From a virus: 32,570 nt of DNA. The notes below the pieces were generated by a model. That model was given only the letters and a program-made list of their open reading frames with translations, ran no database searches and was not told where the DNA came from. The position numbers and the translations under genes were made by a program. Below are positions 1 to 7,624 of the stretch, piece by piece (within the stretch, counting starts at the first letter, position 1; every line of letters begins with the position of its first letter). The DNA is taken from positions 1 through 32,570 of the IMG/VR virus record IMGVR_UViG_3300030106_004434, one strand, 5' to 3'.

Positions 1-53
1 CTGGTGGAACCGGCGGTGATATGAGTTTCATCATTCACTACGTCGTTGACTAA
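1..53 (+). CDS. C-terminal end of a virion gene, probably major capsid protein (partial)
   Basis: Only the last 16 codons are in the window (frame beginning at base 3), ending in ISHORT form ...IIHYVVD and a TAA at 51-53. The peptide is too short to assign by sequence. The context points to the major capsid protein: a strong terminator follows immediately and the next rightward genes are the gp11- and gp12-like tail tubular genes, which is the order of T7 gene 10, Tphi, 11, 12. A neighbouring head or structural protein is the alternative. Confidence 0.45.
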   Translation, partial: GGTGGDMSFIIHYVVD

Positions 54-66
54 GACTAACGGGATT

Positions 67-95
67 GGGGAGGGCTTGTACCTCCCCTTTTCTTT
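67..95 (+). terminator. Intrinsic terminator after the capsid-like gene
   Basis: GGGGAGG at 67-73 pairs perfectly with CCTCCCC at 81-87 across a 7-nt loop, and a T-rich run (TTTTCTTTCTTT) follows directly. It lies 13 bases after the stop of the upstream rightward gene. Its position matches the Tphi terminator of T7, which separates capsid from tail transcription. Confidence 0.85.
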
Positions 96-110
96 CTTTA
101 ATTGATTGTA

Positions 111-134
111 AATACGAAACCGTGCTACCGTGGC
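111..134 (+). repeat. Left arm of a 24-bp imperfect inverted repeat
   Basis: This arm matches the reverse complement of 656-679 at 22 of 24 positions. It lies 36 nt beyond the stop codon of the leftward gene at 171-632. The two differences become G-U pairs in a leftward transcript, but A-C mismatches in a rightward one, so pairing is preserved only in the RNA of that gene. Each arm also holds two near-copies of CCGTG. Confidence 0.8.
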
Positions 135-162
135 GAAGAATGTGTTATTTCTTAGTAGTTGT

Positions 163-194
163 GAAGCGCCTCAAGTTGCAGCTTGGGGCGTTTC
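163..194 (+). terminator. 13-bp stem-loop over the end of the leftward gene
   Basis: Bases 163-175 pair with 182-194 across the loop TTGCAG. In rightward RNA all 13 pairs form, two of them G-U; in leftward RNA two pairs become A-C mismatches. The stem covers the stop codon of the leftward gene at 171-173. There is no clear T-tract on either side, so termination is only one possibility; blocking read-through or antisense transcription is another. Confidence 0.5.
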
Positions 195-632
195 GTCTTT
201 GACCCAGTACCCGTAAACACAGCGAGTACCTTGGCGGCTACAATCGTAAGTGTCATGGAGAACACCATCGACATACGCCGCAACATGGCGCGATAAGCTA
301 AGAACTAAACGGCCCGTTGTTGGCAGTTCATCTTTATGTAAATGAACCTGACAGCCTGATCCGATAGACATTAAAGGAACCCAGGTAAAGCCCAAACTGG
401 TCATGTAGTCTTTGAACCACTTGCGCTTGGTGACGATGCCATTTCTCGCGCTTCGGGTTCGTTTCTTGCTGCGCTTTGATTTGCGCTGCGAGGCGTTGCC
501 TTCAGCAAGAGTATCGTAGACCTCTTTGTAATCAAGGCCGGATGCGATGGCGACGGCACGGGCGACACAATCACCAGCGCGGCCTTTAAAGTAGGCCGAG
601 CGGCCACCATCGTTTTCTTGGAATGTAACCAT
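171..632 (-). CDS. Papain-like-fold candidate, reversed moron-like gene
   Basis: A 153-aa protein of a family I know from alphaproteobacterial phages and genomes, without an assigned function. The N-terminus has GDC (Cys22) at the start of a predicted helix, then a basic Lys/Arg stretch at 50-71. The C-terminal half has the conserved blocks IGSGCQVHL (90-98), LSRH (113-116), DGVLHD (122-127) and GTRCVYGYW (135-143). Cys22, His116 and an Asp would fit a cysteine-peptidase-type triad; this is inference. The ATG at 632 has the ribosome site AAAGGAGA at 638-645. The gene runs against the virion operon, has its own promoter at 723-732 and is enclosed by an inverted repeat, which suggests a cargo (moron) gene. 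Confidence 0.8.
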   Translation of the reverse strand: MVTFQENDGGRSAYFKGRAGDCVARAVAIASGLDYKEVYDTLAEGNASQRKSKRSKKRTRSARNGIVTKRKWFKDYMTSLGFTWVPLMSIGSGCQVHLHKDELPTTGRLVLSLSRHVAAYVDGVLHDTYDCSRQGTRCVYGYWVKDETPQAAT

Positions 633-655
633 GACAATCTCCTTTCATGGTGAGA

Positions 656-679
656 GCCACGGCAACACGGTTTCGTATT
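656..679 (-). repeat. Right arm of the 24-bp imperfect inverted repeat
   Basis: This is the partner of 111-134 (22/24 identical in inverted orientation). It lies in the 5' leader of the leftward gene, between the extended -10 promoter at 723-732 and the ribosome site at 638-645, so a leftward transcript would carry both arms, one at each end. Confidence 0.8.
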
Positions 680-698
680 CACAATGTAAAATAGCAGT

Positions 699-712
699 GC
701 GAGTTTTCTCGC
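699..712. other. Small GCGAG/CTCGC hairpin in the leader
   Basis: GCGAG (699-703) and CTCGC (708-712) enclose a TTTT loop. The hairpin would sit close to the 5' end of the leftward transcript predicted from the promoter at 723-732. It is short and its role is unknown. Confidence 0.45.
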
Positions 713-722
713 TTGTTGACCT

Positions 723-732
723 ATTATAACAT
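723..732 (-). promoter_or_regulatory. Extended -10 promoter for the leftward gene
   Basis: The minus strand carries TGTTATAAT, a perfect TATAAT at 723-728 preceded by the extended -10 TG. No good -35 is present at 16-18 bp (CATTTT/CCATTT), as is usual for extended -10 promoters. Predicted transcription starts near 716 and reads leftward into the gene at 632. The same TATGTTATAA core occurs rightward at 22995-23003. Confidence 0.55.
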
Positions 733-898
733 ACGCACTTTTGAAAAATGGCCGAAAGCCGCATAAACGCTGGGTTTTTCAATGGTCGAAAAAATAAGTC
801 ACTGAATTAGAACGCTAACTTTTCATTTCATTTTGAAAAAAAACGCTTTTTTAGGATTTTGGTGTTTCTGACAAAAATCAGAAATTTGGAGATTTTAT
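733..898 (+). other. Non-coding leader before the tail operon
   Basis: No convincing gene is seen between the leftward gene and the first tail gene. The stretch is A/T-rich, with an A-run and T-run around ACGC near 832-852 and a perfect hairpin at 865-884. I find no sigma70-like -35/-10 pair that I would trust for rightward transcription, so the tail operon promoter is unresolved. Confidence 0.4.
865..884 (+). promoter_or_regulatory. Leader hairpin just upstream of the tail operon ribosome site
   Basis: TTTCTGA (865-871) and TCAGAAA (878-884) pair perfectly around CAAAAA. The ribosome site GGAG (888-891) starts four bases after the stem, and the ATG is at 899. This position would suit mRNA stabilisation or control of initiation; it is not a terminator, as no T-run follows. 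Confidence 0.55.
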
Positions 899-1453
899 AT
901 GGCCGGATCAATCGTAGACATTGCCAACAAAGGTTTGACCTATCTGGGCGCCAATCCCATCACGGCGCTGACAGATGATACGGTTGAGGGCCGCGCAATT
1001 AACCGCATCCATGAACAGTCGCGGCAATATTGCTTGCGCGATCATCCCTGGAACTTTGCCATGACCCGTGTCGCGCTTGCCGCCGACACAACCGCACCCG
1101 TTTGGGAATATTCAAATTCTTTTCCCTGGCCGTCTGATTGCCTTCGCATCATTGAAGTGGATACGACAGAGGAATGGTCAGTGGAAGGCCGCAACATTGC
1201 AACCGATGCTGCCGCGCCCTTAAACATCCTTTACATTAAAGACATTACGGATACATCGATTTATGACGCCAAGTTTGCGGAAGCTTATGCCATGCGTCTT
1301 GCGTCGGATGTGGCTTATGAACTAACGGCAAGTCAAACCGTGGTGGCGTCTGCATCGACAGCTTATGCGTCCTTAATACAAGAAGCGCGGTTGGTGGATG
1401 CCCAGGAAACACTTTCTGCCAGCGAAAACACATGGCTTGAAGCGAGGTCGTAA
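899..1453 (+). CDS. Tail tubular protein A (T7 gp11-like)
   Basis: A 184-aa protein, the usual size of gp11-like adaptors (about 190 aa). It forms the ring that joins portal to nozzle in podovirus tails. The N-terminal helix region IANKGLTYLG and the block RDHPWNFA (about 47-54) followed by the FPWPSDCLRI segment (about 75-84) are hallmarks of the family. The ATG follows GGAG at 888-891 with 7-nt spacing. The stop abuts the next gene start at 1454, so the two are translated together, as gp11 and gp12 are in T7. Confidence 0.9.
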   Translation: MAGSIVDIANKGLTYLGANPITALTDDTVEGRAINRIHEQSRQYCLRDHPWNFAMTRVALAADTTAPVWEYSNSFPWPSDCLRIIEVDTTEEWSVEGRNIATDAAAPLNILYIKDITDTSIYDAKFAEAYAMRLASDVAYELTASQTVVASASTAYASLIQEARLVDAQETLSASENTWLEARS

Positions 1454-4219
1454 ATGTCCCGCGTTTCGACAATCAAGACAAACTGGACGGCGGGGGAATT
1501 AGCTAAAGACCTCTATGGCCGTGTCGATATTACCAAATATGCCAACGGCGCCGAAACGCTGGAAAACTTTATTGTGCAGCCTCACGGTGGTATTACACGC
1601 CGTCCAGGCACACGCTTTGTTAAAGAGGTTAAGACATCAAGCGCAAAGACGCGCCTGATTCCTTTTGAGTTCTCGACAACGCAAGCCTATGTCATTGAGT
1701 TCGGCAATCTTTATGTGCGGTTCTACAAAGATAACGGCTCTATCCTTGAGGCGAACAAAACCATTAGCGGGGCGACACAGGCCAACCCGTGTGTGGTGAC
1801 GGCAACGTCACATGGCTATGACAACGGCGACGAAATCTATATTGCCTCTGTCGTCGGCATGACGGAACTCAATGGCAAATATTATAAGATCAAGAATAAA
1901 ACCACGAACACGTTTGAACTGACCGACGTTGATGACACAAACATAAATTCCAGTGCTTTTACGGCCTATGGCTCTGCCGGTACCGCGGCGCGGGTCTACA
2001 CGGTTACGACAACCTATGCCACGGCAGACCTCTTTGATTTGCAGTTCGCACAAAGTGCCGACGTTCTTTATATCGCGCATCCCAGTTATACGCCAAGGAA
2101 GCTGACGCGCACGGCGCATACGTCGTGGACGATCTCCGATATCACGTTTACCGATGGGCCGTACCAGGACGAAAACATAACAACCACAACCCTGACGCCA
2201 AGTCACACGTCAGGCAGTTCGCGAACGATCACCGCAAGTGCGGTTGCGGGCATCAATGGCGGTGACGGGTTCCAGACAACGGATGTGGGCCGCATCATAT
2301 CGATTGGTCATCAGGCGGCAGAGTGGGCAGCAAGCACGGCTTATGCTGTTGGTGACGTTAAGCGTAATAGCGGGAACGTCTACGAATGTATTAAAGCTGG
2401 AACGTCTGCCGGATCGGGTGGACCATCTGGCGAAGGCGACGAGATCGTTGACAATGGATGCACCTGGAAGTTTCTGAGGGACGGCGGTATTCAATGGGGA
2501 TACGCCACGGTTACGGCCCGCACGAATACAACAGAGGTAACAGTTACGGTCAACGCCACCTTTGGCGGCACGACGGCTGAAACAAAGTGGCGTCTGGGGG
2601 CGTTTTCGGACACAACAGGGTTTCCCACTGCCTGTGCTTTCTATGAGCAAAGATTATTTTTTGCCGGAACAACAGAACAACCGCAAACCCTGTTTGGCAG
2701 CAAATCGGGTGATTACGAAAACCATACCCCAGGCACTTTGGATGATGACCCCGTCATCTACACCTTGGCCACTGATCAGGTAAACGCGATCCGCTGGTTG
2801 TCGCCTGGAAAGGTTATGGCCATCGGCACGGTGGGCGGTGAGTTTATTATTTCGGGATCAACCACGGCAGACGCGCTGACCCCGACAAATGTCAGGGTAG
2901 TCAGGGAAGGCACACGGGGATCGGCAAGTCATACGCCCATCCGTATCGATAACGTGGTTATCTTTATACAACGCCAGCAGCGCAAAATTCGCGAGTTTGC
3001 CTATCTGTTTGACTCCGACAGTTACCAATCGCCTGATTTGACGATCTTGTCCAACCAGGTGGCAAAGGGCGGCGTTACAGAGATTGCCTACCAACAGGAA
3101 CCTTCGACAATTATCTGGGGGGTGAAGGCTGACGGCCAGTTGATCGGCATGACCTACTTGCGCGACCAGCAAGTCGTCGCATGGCACCGGCATAAGATTG
3201 GCGGTACGTCAGGTTCATGCACTATTACCGTATCGGATTATGCAAACATTGCGGCTGGAACCACGTTGACGTTTACCAAGTCCGACGGGTCAACCGTGAC
3301 GTTTACATCTGAAGCGGCGGGTGCCTCTGACCCGTCAGATACATCTTTGGGGTGGCGACCAAACACTAGCAATAATGTGACTGCTGATAATATTTACACC
3401 CGCATCAACGCCCATGCAGATTTTACCGTAGCCAATCCGGCGGCAGCGGTTGTCACTGTCGAGGAAACAACGAGAGCCGGTGCGGGACCGCTCACGGTAA
3501 CGTCAAGTGATACAGCGCGGCTAACCACAACGGACCAGGCGATTGCAGTTGTCGAAAGTCTAGCCATCATTCCTTCGTCAACGACGGGCGAAGAAGAACT
3601 CTGGATGATCGTGCAGCGAACCATCAACGGAACAACGAGGCGCTATGTTGAATATCTCTCAAATCAGTTTGACACTGAAGAAGATGAAACAAAAGCTGAT
3701 GCATTCTTTGTCGATAGCGGCCTCACATATTCGGGGAGCGCGGCTTCGTCTATCAGTGGCCTGGATCACCTTGAAGGTGAGGCTATCTCTTTTCTGGGTG
3801 ACGGTTCGGTCTATACCAAGCGCAATGTTTCATCAGGTTCTGTCACTTCCATTGATCCGACGGTTGCGAAGGCACAGATTGGACTCACCCAACAATGCAC
3901 CATGAAGACATTGCGGCCCGAAGCTGGCGGCGATGATGGCACGGCACAGGGCAAGACCAAGCGTGACTTTGAAGTCACCCTTCGCCTGATTGATACGCTG
4001 GGCGGTAAAGTCGGGCCGGACACATCCAACCTGGATGAGATTATATTCCGAACGGGGTCTGATCCGATGGACAGTTCGCCGCCGCTGTTTACCGGCGACA
4101 AGAAAGTAAACATTCGCGGGGGATGGGATGCAGCGGGTCAGATGGTTTACACCAATGACGAACCCCTGCCCGCCCACATCACCGCGCTTATTACGCGCAT
4201 TATAACTCACGATGGGTAA
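1454..4219 (+). CDS. Tail tubular protein B, nozzle (T7 gp12-like)
   Basis: A 921-aa protein, somewhat longer than T7 gp12 (about 794 aa). In this family it makes the hexameric tail nozzle. The start ITKYANGAETLENFIVQPHG followed by a GG-TRRPGT motif at about 47-54 is typical: these proteins begin with a segment that names the contacts to the gp11 ring. The rest is beta-rich and Thr/Ser/Gly-rich, with an inserted region (about residues 285-345) rich in Gly and Ser that resembles carbohydrate-binding modules with a YAVGDV motif. The gene directly abuts its neighbour and ends five bases before the next ATG. Confidence 0.9.
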   Translation: MSRVSTIKTNWTAGELAKDLYGRVDITKYANGAETLENFIVQPHGGITRRPGTRFVKEVKTSSAKTRLIPFEFSTTQAYVIEFGNLYVRFYKDNGSILEANKTISGATQANPCVVTATSHGYDNGDEIYIASVVGMTELNGKYYKIKNKTTNTFELTDVDDTNINSSAFTAYGSAGTAARVYTVTTTYATADLFDLQFAQSADVLYIAHPSYTPRKLTRTAHTSWTISDITFTDGPYQDENITTTTLTPSHTSGSSRTITASAVAGINGGDGFQTTDVGRIISIGHQAAEWAASTAYAVGDVKRNSGNVYECIKAGTSAGSGGPSGEGDEIVDNGCTWKFLRDGGIQWGYATVTARTNTTEVTVTVNATFGGTTAETKWRLGAFSDTTGFPTACAFYEQRLFFAGTTEQPQTLFGSKSGDYENHTPGTLDDDPVIYTLATDQVNAIRWLSPGKVMAIGTVGGEFIISGSTTADALTPTNVRVVREGTRGSASHTPIRIDNVVIFIQRQQRKIREFAYLFDSDSYQSPDLTILSNQVAKGGVTEIAYQQEPSTIIWGVKADGQLIGMTYLRDQQVVAWHRHKIGGTSGSCTITVSDYANIAAGTTLTFTKSDGSTVTFTSEAAGASDPSDTSLGWRPNTSNNVTADNIYTRINAHADFTVANPAAAVVTVEETTRAGAGPLTVTSSDTARLTTTDQAIAVVESLAIIPSSTTGEEELWMIVQRTINGTTRRYVEYLSNQFDTEEDETKADAFFVDSGLTYSGSAASSISGLDHLEGEAISFLGDGSVYTKRNVSSGSVTSIDPTVAKAQIGLTQQCTMKTLRPEAGGDDGTAQGKTKRDFEVTLRLIDTLGGKVGPDTSNLDEIIFRTGSDPMDSSPPLFTGDKKVNIRGGWDAAGQMVYTNDEPLPAHITALITRIITHDG

Positions 4220-4224
4220 AGAAT

Positions 4225-4890
4225 ATGTGTGATCCTGTAACATTGTTTGGTACGGCTCAAGTTGCTGGTGCTTTTGGTAGTGTTGGGGCTGGTGCCACTG
4301 CTGGCCTTATTGGCTCTGCTGGTTCGTTTAGCTTGGCAACAGGAACGCTTACAAGCGGCTTATACAGCGCCGTTTCTAACATTGGCTTTGGCACTATAGC
4401 CAATCTGGCCGGGGCCGGCATGTCCGCTTACGGCGCTGCCTACCAAGGTGCTGTGCAATCAGCCAATTACGAATACCAGGCCGGCATGATGGCCTACAAT
4501 AAAAAGATTTCTGAAAACAACGCGCTTATGGCCCGTCGCGCTTCTGAATTTGATGCGGACACATCTGATTTTTACCGAAACAAAATGGTATCGGCGGGAC
4601 AAATGGGGTTTGTCAAAGGCGGCGTGGTTATTAACCAGGGTACGCCTGATGCCGTCAGTCTTGAAACCGAAACGCAAGGCTCACTAGAGCGACTTGCCAT
4701 TCTATATAAGGGCGAAACACAGGCTGAAGCGTATCTGCAACAGGCGGTAGGACAAGAAGCTGCTGCCGCCCGTTATCGCTTAAATGCACAGATGGCGGGC
4801 ACGAGTGCGGCTATTGGTGCAACAAAGGAATTAGCCAAAGGTGCCTATACGCAATACCGCTACGGCGCTGGCACAAGTTTATTGGGGTAA
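4225..4890 (+). CDS. Internal virion protein (T7 gp14-like)
   Basis: A 221-aa protein starting MCDPVT, a start shared by many gp14-like proteins. The first 75 residues are Gly/Ala/Ser-rich and hydrophobic, compatible with insertion into the host outer membrane during ejection as gp14 does. The remainder is helical with Ala/Gln-rich segments. T7 gp14 is 196 aa. The place between the nozzle gene and two very large virion genes fits gp14 in the 14-15-16 set. Recognition is by context and composition rather than by strong motifs. Confidence 0.75.
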   Translation: MCDPVTLFGTAQVAGAFGSVGAGATAGLIGSAGSFSLATGTLTSGLYSAVSNIGFGTIANLAGAGMSAYGAAYQGAVQSANYEYQAGMMAYNKKISENNALMARRASEFDADTSDFYRNKMVSAGQMGFVKGGVVINQGTPDAVSLETETQGSLERLAILYKGETQAEAYLQQAVGQEAAAARYRLNAQMAGTSAAIGATKELAKGAYTQYRYGAGTSLLG

Positions 4891-4896
4891 AGTTAT

Positions 4897-7620
4897 ATGG
4901 CTCGTATTCCCACAATTCAGCGTCGCGCTACGCTTCCAACAACTACAGGCGTTCCTACTGCCCCTGTTGTTTTGCTTGATGACAAGACAGGGCAAGAATT
5001 ACGAGCGGGCGGTCAGGTAGTTTCAGAAATTGGGGAAAACCAGTTGCGGGCGCGGGCCGATGCAATGGTTACGCAATCTTTTGTTAATGCCACGCTCAAG
5101 ATGGATGAGTTAAAGCAGAGCATTGACACAAACAAAGTTCTGTCCTGGGAGTCCGATCCTAATAGCAGTCAGTTTAACCCAGGCGCTGTGGCGCCAACGG
5201 CTGACCCCGAAGATGTCAAGGCGCGGATGGCGCAGATTTATGAAACTGCTTCTGAGGGCTTGTCACCCTATGGTCTTGAGAAGTTCAAAAAAGATTATTC
5301 CATGCTGTCGGCCAAGGGGCAGATTGAAATTCGCCGCGAACAGGTGGCCCGCGACAATGCGGAATTGCAAGCGCATAACCTTGCTGTTTTAGACACGCTT
5401 GTAAAAGGTTCCGTAAAAGATGGCACCGAAGCCGTGTGGGTAGCATCGCTGAAGAAAGGTATCGACAGCATTGATAGCCTTGAGGTCAACCGCCAGATCG
5501 GGCCGAAAAAAGCTGAAAAGTTACGGCAAACATTTCGGCAGAATATGGACAAGGTTAAGGGTGACAGGCTTAACGAAAACATTGTTATTGCTGCTGCTGA
5601 AGGAATAAGAAACGTCGATCTTGATGAAGAACCAGGCGCGGCGGCGGCACGATTAGACAAGCTGGATGCGGCAATAAAGGAAGCCGTGGAGTTCGGGGCA
5701 ACGTCGCGCAAGATGGCTCAACAGCAAAGAATTAAATTTTTATCTGAGGTTGATGATGCGATGGCCAATCAACAGATTGGCGAAGACCCTGCAAAGTTTT
5801 TAAAACTGGAAAAAAACTCAAAATACCTTCCGAATTTAGAGAGCAAGCAGCGGTCTATTTTTACTATTCGCGCACAAAGAGCGGTTGATCGGCTGGCAGC
5901 AAAAGTACAGACGGAAGCCAATGCAAAGGCTGTTAAATTTCGTCGTGGTTTCAAGGCTATAATTGAAGATGCATCTACTGGTGCCAAACTATCTGCCGAT
6001 TTATTGACGCGAATTAGCGATGAAGAAATAGACGCTAATATTTCTGACCCCGAAGAACGGGCAACGATGAAAGCGGTGCGCGAGGATGCTATAGATGGCG
6101 CGATGCATCTGGAATTTATTGCCGGAAAACATCCCTCACAAATTATGGCAATGGAAAAAAAACTTGTTGCCGACACGGAGCGGGTTCGCACTATTCCAGG
6201 CATGGCGTTACAAGACCAGCGGCAACTGGCGGCGTTTCGCACGGCAAAAGCGCGGGATATTAAGCTGCGAAATGCAGACCCAGCCCAATATGTAATTACA
6301 ACTAACGATGATGTATCGGCAAATTTTACGGAATGGAACAGGCTCATCATTGCAAATGCTCCCGTTGAAGACATAGCCGGTGCTTATGCAAACTATGCGG
6401 CGTCCCGTGATGCGGCATACGGCTTGTCCGGCATGGATAGCACAATGCGAAGCAAGCTGCCTAAAAGTTTTATCAAACAGCAAGTCGCATTCATGCAAAC
6501 CGAAGATACGACGCCGGAACAAATTGCCGAACGGTTTAACAATCTTTCTCAAACAATGGGTAAAAACGATTGGCGCTTTATGCTTGGTGAAATGCAAGCG
6601 AATGGGTTGTCAAAAGAGGCAAGTGCCCTTGCCGTTGTGGAAGACCCAAGGGCAAGGCAAACCCTTGCGGGCATTATTCGCGATGGCGGCATGAAAAATC
6701 TTAAAGATTTATTGCAAGACAGCAGCGTTACGAAAGACATAGACAGTTCCGTTAATAAAAAAATGGAGAACATGATCCAGATTGCCGGTTCTAATAACAT
6801 CATGATGGTAAATACGTTGCGAGAAGCGGCACGGTTGCTTGCTACAAATGATGTAAGAGGCGGCGACAGCGTGGGCGATGCTGTTGAAAAAGCAATCAAG
6901 ATTGTTGTGGAAGATCAATACCAGGTTATCAGGGACGGTAAACTAAAAGGTATCGTGCCAAAGGGGTCTATTGAACGTCCACGGGAGTTAATGTACGGGC
7001 TAAGTGAGTGGTTAAAAAATGACGAAAATATGAAAAACGTCGATTTAACCCAGATTACACAAGGCGCCAGTGATGACCAGAAAAAGTTATTTTTAAGACA
7101 AAACGCGCAATGGACACTGACGCCGGATGGCGAAAGCGTGGCACTGGCAACGGCTTTAGACACGCCTGTTAATGACATTAACGGTGTTCCGATTGTTGTG
7201 CCTATCAGCAGCATACAAATGGATAGTTATGGAGCGCGTGGACGTAGCGGCAAATTACGAAGCGCAACCCAAACTTGGGAACGCTTGCTTGGCGCCAGCA
7301 ATGTTATGGAACCGTCTGAGCCAGTACCTGCCGAAGCTGAAAAAGTATCAGTGCGCGATAAACTTACAAGAACAAAGACTAACGAAGGCTCTAAACGTCG
7401 AGAATTACTTAGTCAATTAAAAGCACAACAAGAGCGCCCGCTTGTTGCTTTTGGTGGAGAAGGTGAAGACGTTGTTGAGAATGAAAAAGCAATTCCCTCT
7501 CCAATAGCATCGGAGAGAAGACCTTTGATAGGTGCGGGGAAAGCTACTGTAAACGAAGGCGCTCCATCAAACAGAGAATTACTGGCGCAATTAAAAAAGC
7601 AACAAAGAAGAAAAAAATAG
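4897..7620 (+). CDS. Large internal virion protein (T7 gp15-like)
   Basis: A 907-aa mostly helical, charged protein in the position of T7 gp15 (747 aa). In T7, gp15 is part of the ejected core that bridges the periplasm. No enzymatic motif is seen. The C-terminus has a duplicated segment: NEGSKRRELLSQLKAQQ (829-845) and NEGAPSNRELLAQLKKQQ (886-903), ending in a basic tail (RRKK). The start ATG lies six bases after the previous stop. Assignment is by order, size and composition. Confidence 0.7.
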   Translation: MARIPTIQRRATLPTTTGVPTAPVVLLDDKTGQELRAGGQVVSEIGENQLRARADAMVTQSFVNATLKMDELKQSIDTNKVLSWESDPNSSQFNPGAVAPTADPEDVKARMAQIYETASEGLSPYGLEKFKKDYSMLSAKGQIEIRREQVARDNAELQAHNLAVLDTLVKGSVKDGTEAVWVASLKKGIDSIDSLEVNRQIGPKKAEKLRQTFRQNMDKVKGDRLNENIVIAAAEGIRNVDLDEEPGAAAARLDKLDAAIKEAVEFGATSRKMAQQQRIKFLSEVDDAMANQQIGEDPAKFLKLEKNSKYLPNLESKQRSIFTIRAQRAVDRLAAKVQTEANAKAVKFRRGFKAIIEDASTGAKLSADLLTRISDEEIDANISDPEERATMKAVREDAIDGAMHLEFIAGKHPSQIMAMEKKLVADTERVRTIPGMALQDQRQLAAFRTAKARDIKLRNADPAQYVITTNDDVSANFTEWNRLIIANAPVEDIAGAYANYAASRDAAYGLSGMDSTMRSKLPKSFIKQQVAFMQTEDTTPEQIAERFNNLSQTMGKNDWRFMLGEMQANGLSKEASALAVVEDPRARQTLAGIIRDGGMKNLKDLLQDSSVTKDIDSSVNKKMENMIQIAGSNNIMMVNTLREAARLLATNDVRGGDSVGDAVEKAIKIVVEDQYQVIRDGKLKGIVPKGSIERPRELMYGLSEWLKNDENMKNVDLTQITQGASDDQKKLFLRQNAQWTLTPDGESVALATALDTPVNDINGVPIVVPISSIQMDSYGARGRSGKLRSATQTWERLLGASNVMEPSEPVPAEAEKVSVRDKLTRTKTNEGSKRRELLSQLKAQQERPLVAFGGEGEDVVENEKAIPSPIASERRPLIGAGKATVNEGAPSNRELLAQLKKQQRRKK

Positions 7621-7624
7621 ATCA

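Noticed and set aside
111-679. hix-like inversion sites for the serine recombinase
   Set aside because: The 24-bp arms lack the internal dyad and 2-bp centre of invertase sites, and no orientation evidence exists. Kept only as an alternative in a finding.
5769-6374. 201-aa ORF antisense to the gp15-like gene
   Set aside because: Ser/Ala/Phe-rich mirror of a helical charged gene; no ribosome site or conserved motif.
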